Shown here one piece after another: positions 25,390-34,330 of a DNA stretch of 64,000 nt. Source of the stretch: DSVZ01 sp964568145 (GTDB taxonomy: Bacteria; Verrucomicrobiota; Verrucomicrobiia; Limisphaerales; J093). Both the position numbers and the translations under genes were made by a program. Each line of letters begins with the position of its first letter. The stretch's first letter is position 1. Where the stretch lies: NCBI GenBank assembly GCA_964568145.1, contig CAZMOZ010000005.1, positions 198,719 to 262,718 on the forward strand. The letters run 5' to 3'. The notes under the pieces are model-generated. The model searched no databases. It saw only the letters and a list, made by a program, of their open reading frames with translations, and was not told the origin of the DNA.

Positions 25390-27561
25390 TCAATCGAACA
25401 GGCTGTGGTGGTAGTCGCGGTCGCTGTTCAGTTGATACCGCGGCGCGGCCTTGAGCGACAACATGGCGGCGATGGTGTAATCGTCGTCGCCGTAGCGCGG
25501 GTTGCGCATCCGGAAGACCAGCGCGCCGGTCCAGCTCCGGAAATCGCGCTGCACCACGTAAAACTGCTCGTCCATGTTGCCGTCCCGGGCTTCGTAGTAC
25601 TGGACCGCGCGGAAGGACCAGTTCTCGTTCAGCTTGAACCGCAGGCTGCTGATGAACAGGTTGTTGCCCGAGTCCGGCCCCTGGCCGGGCCACGACTCCA
25701 GGTAGCGGTGCCCGAAGCGCCAGCTCCACAGGTCGCCGGGCTCGAGGCTCAGCGTGTGGTTGGCCATGCGGATGGTGGTCTCGTTGATGTCGTGGCGGAT
25801 TTCCGAGCTGAGCAGCAGCCACGAACGCGGCCGGAACTCGAACTCCGAGTACAGGTCGCCGTAGGTTCGCTGGTCCGGACGCGGGTCCAGCCGCCAGTCG
25901 AGGAGCAGGCCCCAGTTGAACAGATGTTCCACCCCGCCACGGCGCTGGGTCTGGAGGCGGTTGCGCAGGCCGAAACGGATCGCGTTCTGCGAGTTGATCG
26001 AGTCTATCGCGTTGTAGTCCGGGTAGTCCACCGGCAGCAGCCGGAAGCTGTCCATCTCGTAATCGAACTGCGGCAGCCGCGTGGGCTCGACCGACGGATC
26101 GGGCACGAACACGTAGTTCACCGACGGTTCGATGATGTGCCGCAGGCCGCGCACGTCGAGCAGCCGGTTCTCCGCGCCGCGCCACAGCCGCGAGGCCTTG
26201 GTGGACACCTCGGCGCCGGTGTTGAAGATCCAGCGATCCTCCGACTCGAGCGTGGTGCCGTCGCCCTCCTGCTCGCCGTACCAGGTAAACCGGCCGCCGG
26301 CGCGCGGCGTGACGTTGAGCCAGCCGAAGAACGTCCGCGGCAGCAGCAACTGGTGATACGTGTCTGCCCGGAGCGCGGCGTATTCCGGCTCGGCGTTGTA
26401 GGAAAACCGCCGGCGCAGGTACGCGGCCGAGCTTTCACTCTCGTAGTAAAATGGCGAGACGCCCAGTTGCTGCCGCGTGCCGGTCAGCTTGATGTCCGGC
26501 AGGCGCTCCACGGTCTCGTAAAAGTCGAAGAGCTGGCCTTGCGCCAGCACGTCCAGGCTGAAGTTCGGCCAGAGCTGGTTCAGGTTGGCGTGGCTTTGCG
26601 GCTGGGGATCCTCGCGGTACTCGCGCTCGAAGAAGTCCCGCACCACGAACTCGTCGCTCTGCGCCCGCAGCAGGCCGCGGAAGGTCAGGTTCGTCCGCAG
26701 AAACGCCGAATGCCCCAGCCGCACCCGCCAGCGATGCGGGTTGATGTCCTCGCCGATCGAGTTGGTGCCGGATTCGGCGTCGTAGGTGAAATACGCGCTC
26801 AGGTCGTTCGTGCCCAGCCGGCCCAGATTGCTGCGCAAGTCCAGCCCGGTGCCCACGCCGCGTTTTTGCCGGAAATCCAGCCGCACCGAGGTCTCGAGAT
26901 TGGTGCTGGGCGACCAGTTGTACGCCGTCAGCAAGTACGGCCCGTACAGGCTGCGGTAGCCGGGCTTCACCTCGAAGCTGTTCGGGTTCCTGTCGAAGTA
27001 ATGCCGGTACCGCGGGAGGTAAAAGACCGGCACCCGGCCCAGCATCAACGTGGCGCCGCGCGTCTCGATGTACTGGCCGGGCACGAAGCTCAAGCTCCGC
27101 GCCTTGACGCGGAGGCCCGGCTCGCTGAAGTCGTCCGCGGTGACAAAGGCGTTGGTGGCGGTGTGGGTCTGGTTGGTGAGGTTGCCGGTGAGCCCGTCGC
27201 CGCCGGTGAAGAACGGCCGCATCCCGGCCCGGAACGACGCCGAACGCAGGACGCGGGTCTGGAAGTTGTAGGTCAGCTCCTCGGCCGCCCACAACTCCGC
27301 GCCGCGGAACAGCCGCACGTCGCCCTCGGCCGTCACCTCCCCGCTGTCGCGATGAAACCGGATGCGCCGGGCCGTGAGCCGCGTGTCGCCATAAACGATT
27401 TCCACGCCCGCCGGGCTGGTGGCGACGCCGGTCGCCTCGTCGTACTCGAATTCGCCTTCCGGGCTCAGCGAACGCAGCTCGATGGTGGCGGGCTCGCCGG
27501 CCAGAACGCCGGCCGCGAACGCGACCAAAGCTGCGACGGCAAGCCAGCGGGCGAAAATCAT
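25390..27561 (-). CDS. lptD: LPS-assembly protein LptD (OstA-type outer-membrane protein)
   Basis: 723 residues. The signal peptide is MIFARWLAVAALVAFAAGVLAG. An OstA-N/LptA-like beta-jellyroll (about 30-130) includes EYDEATGVATSPAGVEIVYGDTRLTARRIRFHRDSGEVTAEGDV. A long beta-barrel region rich in alternating Tyr/Arg/Asn strands follows, ending in Phe-Asp. LptD inserts LPS in the outer leaflet with LptE. The length is near the family norm. lptB and the lptA/C-like gene lie elsewhere in this window (57.3-60.1 kb). The disulfide cysteines of E. coli LptD are not evident, as in many distant relatives. Confidence 0.88.
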   Translation of the reverse strand: MIFARWLAVAALVAFAAGVLAGEPATIELRSLSPEGEFEYDEATGVATSPAGVEIVYGDTRLTARRIRFHRDSGEVTAEGDVRLFRGAELWAAEELTYNFQTRVLRSASFRAGMRPFFTGGDGLTGNLTNQTHTATNAFVTADDFSEPGLRVKARSLSFVPGQYIETRGATLMLGRVPVFYLPRYRHYFDRNPNSFEVKPGYRSLYGPYLLTAYNWSPSTNLETSVRLDFRQKRGVGTGLDLRSNLGRLGTNDLSAYFTYDAESGTNSIGEDINPHRWRVRLGHSAFLRTNLTFRGLLRAQSDEFVVRDFFEREYREDPQPQSHANLNQLWPNFSLDVLAQGQLFDFYETVERLPDIKLTGTRQQLGVSPFYYESESSAAYLRRRFSYNAEPEYAALRADTYHQLLLPRTFFGWLNVTPRAGGRFTWYGEQEGDGTTLESEDRWIFNTGAEVSTKASRLWRGAENRLLDVRGLRHIIEPSVNYVFVPDPSVEPTRLPQFDYEMDSFRLLPVDYPDYNAIDSINSQNAIRFGLRNRLQTQRRGGVEHLFNWGLLLDWRLDPRPDQRTYGDLYSEFEFRPRSWLLLSSEIRHDINETTIRMANHTLSLEPGDLWSWRFGHRYLESWPGQGPDSGNNLFISSLRFKLNENWSFRAVQYYEARDGNMDEQFYVVQRDFRSWTGALVFRMRNPRYGDDDYTIAAMLSLKAAPRYQLNSDRDYHHSLFD

Positions 27562-27656
27562 CGCGCGTCACGCTAGCGAAAGGCCGTCGCAGGTGCCAAG
27601 CCGATTTGCCGCGCGGCCCATGGCAGCGGGCTTCGAGCCCGGCGCCGTGATGGTAG

Positions 27657-27766
27657 GTCGCCCCTCGCTGAAGGGCGACACTTCCGGCCTCTGAGCGAGG
27701 GGCCGGCTACCTGGAACCGGGCGGCAGGATGCCGCCCCTCCACGGCAGCCAGGGATGACTGCCGCT
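27657..27766. repeat. paired hairpins (A, B) plus palindrome-stack element
   Basis: Hairpin A is 27657-27679 (GTCGCCCCTC... AAGGGCGAC) and hairpin B 27684-27706 (CCGGCCTCT... GGGGCCGG). Then come GGGCGGCAGGATGCCGCCC (27719-27737) and GGCAGCCAGGGATGACTGCC (27744-27763), the inner hairpins of the MITE-like family. All are in the 261-bp gap between the lipase stop and the lptD start. No promoter is evident. Confidence 0.7.
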
Positions 27767-27822
27767 ACCACCCGCAACGGGCCGGTTGCGTGCTTCTTCC
27801 GCTGTAAAGCAGGTCGCTCCGA

Positions 27823-29217
27823 CTACTGCCGCAGGCTGTCGAACCAGACCTTGGCCGCCAGCAGACTGGGTAGGGTGCAGCCGCCGTGATCGGCGTTTGG
27901 ATTCAGGTCCAGGAGTTGCACCTGACTCGCGCCCGCCGCTTGGAAGGCTTCAAACGCCACCTGGGAGTTGGCGAACGGCACGTCCTGGTCGCCCGCGCAA
28001 TGGTACAGCCGCAGCGGCGACCGCGGCGTCCAGCGGAAGACGTCGTTGTCACGCAGCGCGTGGCGCAGCGCGTGGTCCGGGTCCGCCGTGAACGCCGCGA
28101 GGTACTCGGGCCGCAGCACCTGCCGCGGGTCGGCGGGCATGGCCGCGTTGATTTCGGCGCCGGTGTTCTGGCCGGTGAGCAGCGGCGGCAGCGTCTGATT
28201 GTACGGCGGGGCCAGCAGGTCCCCCAGACTGGGCGCGAGGCGGTAGATGTCCTGCAGCGCCGCGAGCAGGAGCGCCGAGTAATACGGATTGGGTTTGGGG
28301 CGCGGCGACAGGAAATCCTCGGTGGTCACGCCGGACAAGTCGTACGCCCCAGCCATCGGCGCGGCGGCGGTGACGGTGAATTCATCGGCGTGAAAGGTCT
28401 CAAGTTCGCGCAGCAACGCCATCGTGGCGTGGCCGCCGTGCGAGTAACCGATCAGGAACAACTGCCCGTCGAGCGCCACGCCCCGGCTCGCGCAGAACGC
28501 GCGCCCGGCCCGGAGCATGTCCACGCCGGCGGTGCCCTCCGCGCGGGCGTGGTGGTACGCAGGCACGCCCGGCGAGTCGCCCAGGCCCAGATAATCCGGC
28601 AGCACGCCGAGGTAGCCCGAGGCGGCGAAGGCCAGGCCGACCAGCCGTTCGCCCAAGGCATTGGCGCTCGGCGCCTCCGATTTTTTCGCCAGCGTGCCGT
28701 GCTGGTAACTGGCCAGCGGCCAACTGCGGCCGGTCACCTGCGGAATGGCAATGAAGCCGGACGCCTGCGCGCGGCCGCCCCAGGGATCAACGGTTTCATA
28801 GACCAGTTTGTAGGCGGCGACATCGTTCGTGGCGGTGACCGGAATTCCGGCGAGCCGGAACATGAAGTTGAGTTGCGCGGCGCCGTAGATCCCGAAATCC
28901 GAGACGGACAGCACCTTGCCGCGCTCGGCGGGTTCCACGGCCAGCACCCGGTAGAAGCGCGGGCGGTCGGCGGGGCGGGGATCGAGCCAGCGGTTGGTCA
29001 GCAGTGGCCAGGGCGTGTCGGCGGGGGCGGCCACCCAGAGTCCGCCGCGCAAGGTGTCGCGGGTTTGCACCGTGTAGGCCCGGCCGGGGTCGCCCCCGCG
29101 CCATTCCAGCCAGACGCCTTCGTCGGCAGGGGTGGGGGGAAGCACTTGGAGGGGTTCGGCCGCCTGCGCGAGCGCAGCGCACAGGAACAGCCACCAAACC
29201 GACCGGGATGCCTTCAT
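27823..29217 (-). CDS. secreted alpha/beta hydrolase (lipase-like) with N-terminal Ig-like module
   Basis: 464 residues. The signal peptide is MKASRSVWWLFLCAALAQA. A small module (about 22-95) ends in RPRFYRVLAVE, similar to the Ig-like C-terminal modules of other secreted proteins in this phylum. The hydrolase then carries the nucleophile elbow GYSHGG (Ser259), an Asp in CAGDQDVPF and a His in NADHGGC, so the Ser-Asp-His triad is complete. The overall layout, with GVLPDYLGLGDS, resembles secretory lipases of the LIP type and bacterial relatives. The predicted substrate is esters or lipids outside the cell. Upstream is a 621-bp repeat-rich gap. Confidence 0.82.
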   Translation of the reverse strand: MKASRSVWWLFLCAALAQAAEPLQVLPPTPADEGVWLEWRGGDPGRAYTVQTRDTLRGGLWVAAPADTPWPLLTNRWLDPRPADRPRFYRVLAVEPAERGKVLSVSDFGIYGAAQLNFMFRLAGIPVTATNDVAAYKLVYETVDPWGGRAQASGFIAIPQVTGRSWPLASYQHGTLAKKSEAPSANALGERLVGLAFAASGYLGVLPDYLGLGDSPGVPAYHHARAEGTAGVDMLRAGRAFCASRGVALDGQLFLIGYSHGGHATMALLRELETFHADEFTVTAAAPMAGAYDLSGVTTEDFLSPRPKPNPYYSALLLAALQDIYRLAPSLGDLLAPPYNQTLPPLLTGQNTGAEINAAMPADPRQVLRPEYLAAFTADPDHALRHALRDNDVFRWTPRSPLRLYHCAGDQDVPFANSQVAFEAFQAAGASQVQLLDLNPNADHGGCTLPSLLAAKVWFDSLRQ

Positions 29218-29282
29218 AAGTCCCGACAAGGTGGGTCGGCACGCCGGTGCTGGCAAAAGATTTTCGGCCCTGGGTTTCAATT

Positions 29283-29516
29283 GGGCGCATCTCCATTTCG
29301 CGCAGACAGGATCGCTTGCCGGGGTGGCGCCGGCTTCCAGCCGGCCGTAGAGCCGGGCTTCCTCCCGGTGGGGTGGGGTGGGGCGGCAGCCTGGGGCGTG
29401 CTCTCCGTCGCAGATTCCGGGCGGCGGGATGCCGCCCTTTGCGGCAGCCAGGGATGGCTACCGCTACCCCAGCGGTGCCGGCTGTTTCCACCGGCTGCCG
29501 AAAATGAGATGCGCCC
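29283..29516. mobile_element. MITE-like element (234 bp) with inverted ends
   Basis: The two ends form an inverted repeat: GGGCGCATCTCCATTTCG at 29283-29300 against GGGCGCATCTCATTTTCG read from 29516 backwards (16 of 18 identical). The interior is a stack of hairpins, including GGGCGGCGGGATGCCGCCC (29419-29437). Related copies or fragments are at 5977-6200, 27719-27766 and 34331-34400. It has no coding capacity and no clear target duplication. It lies in the 621-bp gap 29218-29838, just upstream of the lipase start. Confidence 0.6.
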
Positions 29517-29553
29517 GCTTCAGTTCTGAACTGAACCGTCCGTGAACCGGTAG

Positions 29554-29572
29554 CGCCGGCATCTTGCCGGCG
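29554..29572. repeat. REP-like palindrome
   Basis: CGCCGGCATCTTGCCGGCG is a 19-nt palindrome with an 8-bp stem. It is a near copy of the left arm of the inverted repeat at 36852-36926 (AGCGCCGGCATCCTTGCCGG). Confidence 0.65.
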
Positions 29573-29629
29573 GTTGCAGCGTGCGCGAAACGTCCTTGCC
29601 GCGCACACGATCGTCCGCTTTCCGAGAAT

Positions 29630-29765
29630 GACAGGGCTCGACAGAGTCTCGCCCCACCGGCGCGGCCAGCGGCCGCGAAATCCGAAACCCGAAATCCGAA
29701 CACCTCGCGCCTCGGGCCTCGCACCTTACTCCGACATCGGGTATCCGGCATCGCAAGACACTGAG
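29630..29765. repeat. composite low-complexity mosaic
   Basis: Contains GGCTCGACAGAGTCTCGCCC (compare 23.1 and 50.4 kb), GAAATCCGAAACCCGAAATC, CACCTCGCGCCTCGGGCCTC and CATCGGGTATCCGGCATCG. It sits between the MITE-like element and the first CNNM gene. No ORF is supported. Confidence 0.7.
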
Positions 29766-29838
29766 ACACGCCCGGCCGGGCGCGTGAGCCGAAAACGTTT
29801 TTGCTTTTCCGCGCCGTGAGCGGCCATGATCCGGTCGC

Positions 29839-31092
29839 ATGACGATGCAACCGCTCCTGGTGGCCGGTGCCTTGGTCGCCTTTGCGGGGTTGAGTTTCTT
29901 CTTCGCGCTGGCCGAGACGGCGCTGTTCACCCTGAGCCGCTGGCAGCTCCGGCAGTTGTGCGAGGCGGCGCCCGCCGCCGGGCAGCGGGTGCAACGCCTG
30001 CGCGAGCACGCGGACGATCTGCTGGCCACCATCGTCCTGGGCAACACCTTCGCCAACGCGGGTCTGGTGGCGCTCGGGCTGTGGCTAGTGTTCCAGCACG
30101 ACTGGCCCTTCTGGCCGGTGCTGGGGGCGGTGTTGCTCCTCGTGCTGGTGACCGGCGAGGTCATTCCCAAGACGCTGGCCGTGCGCGCGCCGGAATTCTG
30201 GGCGCCGCGCGTGGCGCCCGCGGTGGCGGCCTGGCAGTGCGTGGTGGGGCCGCTGTGCCGGCTGGCCCAGCGCGGGAACGAGCAACTGTTGCGCTGGTTT
30301 GTGCCGCGCGGAGTGCAGTCCCGGACCGCGACCACCAGCGAGGAATACCGGGAGTTGCTGGACCTGGCGCACGAGCAGGGCCAGCTCCAGGCCGGCGAGC
30401 GGGAGATCATCCTGCAAATCCTGGCCCTCGACCAACGGACCGCCAAGGACGTGATGCGCCCGCGCGCGGAGGTGGTGGCGTTGCCGGACGACCTGAGCGT
30501 GGAGGAAATGATCGCCGCCGCCCGGCGCTACCGGCATCGCCGCCTGCCGCTGTATGACGGTTCGCTGGACACCATCGTGGGCGTGTTGAACACCCGCCGG
30601 TTGCTGCTCGATCCAACGGGCGACCTGGCGGAGGCGATCGAATTCCCGTCGTTCGTGCCGGAAAGCATGAACCTGTTGAGCTTGCTGCGCAGCCTCCAGC
30701 GCCAGAAGCGCGGGCTGGCCATCGTGCTGGACGAGTTCGGCGGCACCGCCGGCGTGGTGACCATCGAGGACATCCTCGGCTTCGCCATGGGGCCAGCGCG
30801 GTCCGCGGGCGACACGGCCGGGCTGGTGATGAAGCCGCTGCCCGGCGGCGGCTGGCTGGTGCGCGGCACGGTGCGCTTGGACGACTTCCGCCGGGTGTAC
30901 CCCCAACTGGGCGACGTGCCGGAGGTGGACACGCTGGCGGGGTTGGTGCTGGCCCAGACCGGTTTGGTGCCGGCCGTGGGCACCACTGTCAGCATCGCCG
31001 GTCTGCGCCTGACGGTGACGCGGGCAAACGAGCGCCGCATCCTCGAACTGCGGGTGACGCCGGAACGCGGCAAAATCCGGGAGGCTGCATGA
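29839..31092 (+). CDS. CNNM/CBS-domain membrane protein (CorC/HlyC family), copy 1
   Basis: 417 residues. The N-terminal CNNM membrane domain (about 1-190; SFFFALAETALFTLSRWQLRQL, VLGNTFANAGLVALGLWL, VLVTGEVIPKTLAVRAPEFWA) is followed by two CBS domains (about 205-330; VMRPRAEVVALP, DEFGGTAGVVTIEDILG) and a C-terminal CorC_HlyC domain (LVRGTVRLDDFRRVYPQL). The family is linked to Mg2+ or Co2+ efflux and homeostasis. The adenosine/ATP-binding CBS pair is complete. ATG 29839 is used; ATG 29845 is also possible. The stop overlaps the next gene by 4 nt (ATGA), giving a three-gene operon of the same family. Confidence 0.9.
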   Translation: MTMQPLLVAGALVAFAGLSFFFALAETALFTLSRWQLRQLCEAAPAAGQRVQRLREHADDLLATIVLGNTFANAGLVALGLWLVFQHDWPFWPVLGAVLLLVLVTGEVIPKTLAVRAPEFWAPRVAPAVAAWQCVVGPLCRLAQRGNEQLLRWFVPRGVQSRTATTSEEYRELLDLAHEQGQLQAGEREIILQILALDQRTAKDVMRPRAEVVALPDDLSVEEMIAAARRYRHRRLPLYDGSLDTIVGVLNTRRLLLDPTGDLAEAIEFPSFVPESMNLLSLLRSLQRQKRGLAIVLDEFGGTAGVVTIEDILGFAMGPARSAGDTAGLVMKPLPGGGWLVRGTVRLDDFRRVYPQLGDVPEVDTLAGLVLAQTGLVPAVGTTVSIAGLRLTVTRANERRILELRVTPERGKIREAA

Positions 31093-32072
31093 ACAGCCTG
31101 GCTTTTCTGCTGCTGCTCGCCGTCGGGGCGTTTGCCGTGTCCTTCTTGTTGTCCGGCATGGAGGCGGGACTGCCGGCGCTGAACCGGCTGCGCATCCGGC
31201 GCCTGGCCCGGCAGGGACAATCCTCGGCGCGGCTGCTGCACGGCTTCCTCACTGCGCCGGAGCATTTTCTCTGGACCATCCTGATCGGCAACACCCTGGC
31301 CAGCGTGGCGCTGCTGGGCCTGGCGTTTCACCGGTTGCACACGTGGCTGGGCGACCGGCGGCTGGTATTGACCGGCGCGATGGTGGGCACGGTTTTCCTG
31401 TGGTACATGCTGGCCGATCTGCTGCCCAAGATGCTCTTCCGCCAGTTCCCCACGCGGCTGTGCCTGGCGATGGCCCGGCCGTTCGCGGTGGTGCATGGCG
31501 TCCTGCGGCCGGCGGTGCGCTTGATTGCCGGCCTGGCCCAGACGTTTCTGAAGGTGACGGGTGGAAAGCATTTTCCGGGACGGCTCTTTCAGAACCGCGA
31601 GGAGCTGCGCCAGCTTTTGCAGGAGTCCGCCCAGTCGCTCTCCGGCGAGGAACTGGGCATGGTGAACCGCGTGCTGGACATGCAACGCATCACCGTCGGC
31701 TCGCTCATGGTGCCGCTCGCGCGGGTCGTGTGCGCGCCAGCGGACGCGGCGCTCAGCGAGGTCTGCCGGCGGTGCCGCGAGACCGATCACGACCGCCTGC
31801 CCGTGCTCCAGTCCGGCGGGCCGGGGATCGCGGGCGTGGTGAGCCTGCCCACCATCCTGTACCGGGAGGGCGGCGACCTGACGCAACCGGCGGCGCGGAT
31901 GCTCGAGCCGGCCCTGTACCTGCCCGAACACCACCCGCTCGAAACGGCGCTGCGGCAGTTCCAACGCAGCGGTCAGCGCCTGGCCGTGGTTCTGGACCCG
32001 CAACGCCGGGAGATCGGGATTCTCACGCTCACCGACATCCTGCGGTTCATCTTCGGGGAGGTGACGTTGTGA
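31089..32072 (+). CDS. CNNM/CBS-domain membrane protein, copy 2 (lacks CorC_HlyC domain)
   Basis: 327 residues. The CNNM domain (FAVSFLLSGMEAGLPALNRLRIRRLARQG, WTILIGNTLASVALLGLAF, YMLADLLPKMLFRQFPTRL) is followed by a CBS pair (MVPLARVVCAPADAALSEVCR, VVLDPQRREIGILTLTDILRFIFG), where the protein ends. The usual C-terminal CorC_HlyC domain is missing, so this is a short paralogue. The conserved GMEA in place of the usual SETAL/AETAL changes the first-helix motif. It is coupled to both neighbours by 4-nt overlaps (ATGA in, GTGA out), which suggests fixed stoichiometry and perhaps a hetero-oligomer. Confidence 0.85.
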   Translation: MNSLAFLLLLAVGAFAVSFLLSGMEAGLPALNRLRIRRLARQGQSSARLLHGFLTAPEHFLWTILIGNTLASVALLGLAFHRLHTWLGDRRLVLTGAMVGTVFLWYMLADLLPKMLFRQFPTRLCLAMARPFAVVHGVLRPAVRLIAGLAQTFLKVTGGKHFPGRLFQNREELRQLLQESAQSLSGEELGMVNRVLDMQRITVGSLMVPLARVVCAPADAALSEVCRRCRETDHDRLPVLQSGGPGIAGVVSLPTILYREGGDLTQPAARMLEPALYLPEHHPLETALRQFQRSGQRLAVVLDPQRREIGILTLTDILRFIFGEVTL

Positions 32073-33400
32073 ACTGGGATTTCATCGGCGAGGTGATCTG
32101 GAAACTCTGCGCCGTCTTGGTGCTGGTGCTGTTGAACGGCTTCTTCGTGGCGGCCGAGTTCGCGGTGGTGAAAGTCCGGGACACGCAGTTGGTTTCGCTG
32201 GCCACGAAAGGCCACCGGCGGGCGCGCGTGGCGCGGCGCATCCTGGGCAACCTGGACGCCGCCTTGAGCGCGACGCAACTGGGTATCACCCTGGCCAGCC
32301 TGGGGCTGGGCTGGATCGGCGAGCCGGTGTTTGCGTCCCTGCTGGAGCCGGTGGTGCGGTGGCTGCAGATCGAATCCGAACAGGTGCGGCACTCGATCGC
32401 CTTCGCCGTCGGGTTCTCGATCATCACGTTTCTCCACATCGTGGCCGGCGAACTGGCCCCCAAGTCGCTGGCCATCCGCAAGCCGCTGCCCACCTCGCTC
32501 TGGGTGGCCATCCCGCTGGACTGGTTCTACAAGGCGTCCTACCCGGCCATCTGGACGCTCAACCACGCCGCCAACTGGCTGCTCCGCCGCGTCGGCATTG
32601 AACCGGTTAGCGAGGCCGAACTCGGCCACAGCGAGGAGGAGTTGCGCCTGCTGGTCTCCGGTCCGGCCCGGCCGGGCGGCGACACCAGCTTCAGCCGGCG
32701 GGTGGTGCTCAACGCCTTCGACCTGCGCCAGCGCGTGGCCCGCGAGGTCATGCGGCCCCGGCGCGACATCGTGGCCATCAGCACCACGGCCACCATTGAG
32801 TCCTGTCTCGAACTCGCGGACAAGACCCGGTATTCCCGTTTTCCGATCTGCGAGGACAGCGACCTCGACCGCACGCTCGGCGTGGTACATATCAAAGACC
32901 TGTTTGCGTCGCGTGCAAAGGCCCGCATCGGGGTGGACCTGCTCCCGGTGGCGAGGAAACTCCTCTACGTGCCCGAGACCGCGCGGCTGGACCGTCTGCT
33001 GCAGCTCTGCCTCGAACGGCGTGTTCACCTGGCCATCGTCGTGGACGAATACGGCAGCACCGTGGGCATGGTGACGCTGGAGAACATCCTCGAAGAACTC
33101 GTCGGTCAGATTCAGGACGAGTTCGACCAGGAACCGCCTTTGAGCGTGCGCACCGGGCCGGACACCTGGGAACTGGACGGCCGGTTTCCGTTGCATGAAC
33201 TGGCAGAACTGGTCGGCGAAAGCCTGCACGAAGAAGGCGTGACCACCACCAGCGGTTTCGTGACCCACCAGTTGGGCGGCTTCCCCAAGCACGGCGATAC
33301 GGTGCCCGTGGGGGCATACGAACTCGCCGTCGAGGAAACCGACGGCAAGACGGTCACGCGGTTGAAACTGGCAAAGCGCCGGGTTGAGCCGGCGAGCTGA
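32069..33400 (+). CDS. CNNM/CBS-domain membrane protein, copy 3
   Basis: 443 residues from a GTG at 32069 that overlaps the previous stop (GTGA); no ATG gives a comparable start. It has CNNM helices with FFVAAEFAVVKVRDTQL, GITLASLGLGWIGEP and IVAGELAPKSLAIRKP, a CBS pair (VMRPRRDIVAIS, DEYGSTVGMVTLENILEELVGQI) and a C-terminal CorC_HlyC domain (WELDGRFPLHELAELVG). This is the most canonical copy, of the YfjD/YtfL type. The inferred role is divalent cation efflux. The 3' end overlaps the convergent membrane-protein gene by 47 nt. Confidence 0.92.
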   Translation: MNWDFIGEVIWKLCAVLVLVLLNGFFVAAEFAVVKVRDTQLVSLATKGHRRARVARRILGNLDAALSATQLGITLASLGLGWIGEPVFASLLEPVVRWLQIESEQVRHSIAFAVGFSIITFLHIVAGELAPKSLAIRKPLPTSLWVAIPLDWFYKASYPAIWTLNHAANWLLRRVGIEPVSEAELGHSEEELRLLVSGPARPGGDTSFSRRVVLNAFDLRQRVAREVMRPRRDIVAISTTATIESCLELADKTRYSRFPICEDSDLDRTLGVVHIKDLFASRAKARIGVDLLPVARKLLYVPETARLDRLLQLCLERRVHLAIVVDEYGSTVGMVTLENILEELVGQIQDEFDQEPPLSVRTGPDTWELDGRFPLHELAELVGESLHEEGVTTTSGFVTHQLGGFPKHGDTVPVGAYELAVEETDGKTVTRLKLAKRRVEPAS

Positions 33401-34268
33401 CCACCGCCTTGCCGCCCCGCCAGGCCAGGACCGCGGCCGCCGCGCCGCCCGCCAGGCCGATGCCGGCCGGCAGCCAGAGCCCGAGGCTTACATTGCCCAG
33501 TGTGGCCCAGAGGTCCAAAGCCAGCCAGACCAGCGCCGGACCATAGTCTGCCACCTGGCCGGTGGGACGCTTGGTGATCAGCCAGGGCGTCACGAACAGC
33601 AACAGCGCCGCTGTCAGCAGAACCACCGTGAGCGGAAACGCCGGCGGCGCGCCAAACCAGCTTCCAGCCGTCTCCGTGTGGGGCCATTTCCACCAGCCCA
33701 GCGCCTGGCGTCCGAACGGCTCCAAGGGCACGGCGAGCACCAGGCTCAAGCCGAGCGCCACGCTCAGCAGCAGCCAGCCGTACGAGCGGATGCGCCGCCA
33801 GGGACGCAGGATCACCTTCGCGCATTGCCGCGCGCTGAGCAGGACCGCCAGCCACAGAAACGGCGTGGGCCACGCCACGAAACCCAGCAACCGCGGGCCG
33901 AGTTCGCGGTCGAACTCGAACTTGCCCAGCGGCGTGCCGGTGTACGCCGCCACGGCCATCACCATGCCCGAGGTGAAAAACAGGACCAGTCCGCAGGCCA
34001 GGACGTTCTGCAACGGCAGGCGCGCGGCCAGCGAGGCCAGGGTCGCGATGGCCGCCAGCACCGGAATCACCCCCTCGAGCCACCGCCAGCCGGCGGGAAG
34101 GCGCAGTCCGGCCAGCGCGCCGACCACGCTGGCGATCACGGCCAAGCCCAGGGCGATCAATGCCACCCGTTGAACGTGCGGCGCGCGGCGGCTGGGCAAT
34201 GTCCAGGCAGACGGCGGCGGCGGCTCGGCAGGGGGAGACCACGGAGCAGGTGTTCGCCGACGGGACAT
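33354..34268 (-). CDS. integral membrane protein, possibly carotenoid-biosynthesis-like (DUF422)
   Basis: 304 residues with about seven or eight membrane helices after a Pro/Arg-rich N-terminus. The segment YTGTPLGKFEFDRELGPRLLGFVAWPTPFLWLA recalls the DUF422/CruF-type carotenoid protein pattern (GxYxY...LGP...GxVPW..PLAW). The overall match is weak and the residues are not identical, so I leave the function open. The last 47 nt overlap antisense with the third CNNM gene. The start lies 204 bp from the kinase stop, across a repeat-filled gap. Confidence 0.65.
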   Translation of the reverse strand: MSRRRTPAPWSPPAEPPPPSAWTLPSRRAPHVQRVALIALGLAVIASVVGALAGLRLPAGWRWLEGVIPVLAAIATLASLAARLPLQNVLACGLVLFFTSGMVMAVAAYTGTPLGKFEFDRELGPRLLGFVAWPTPFLWLAVLLSARQCAKVILRPWRRIRSYGWLLLSVALGLSLVLAVPLEPFGRQALGWWKWPHTETAGSWFGAPPAFPLTVVLLTAALLLFVTPWLITKRPTGQVADYGPALVWLALDLWATLGNVSLGLWLPAGIGLAGGAAAAVLAWRGGKAVVSSPAQPGALPVSTA

Positions 34269-34330
34269 GGGTGGAGCCTAGGGCAAACCGGGCGGTTTGG
34301 GAAGCCCCCAAGGGTATTTGGCGCCACCCG

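Noticed and set aside
25405..27576. 723-codon open frame on the plus strand opposite lptD
   Set aside because: It mirrors lptD codon for codon, has no family motif and is rich in Arg, Val, Gln and Ala as expected for antisense of GC-rich genes. lptD has a signal peptide and OstA pattern.
29283..29516. Insertion sequence with transposase
   Set aside because: The element is 234 bp and has no coding capacity. It is at most a non-autonomous MITE-like element.
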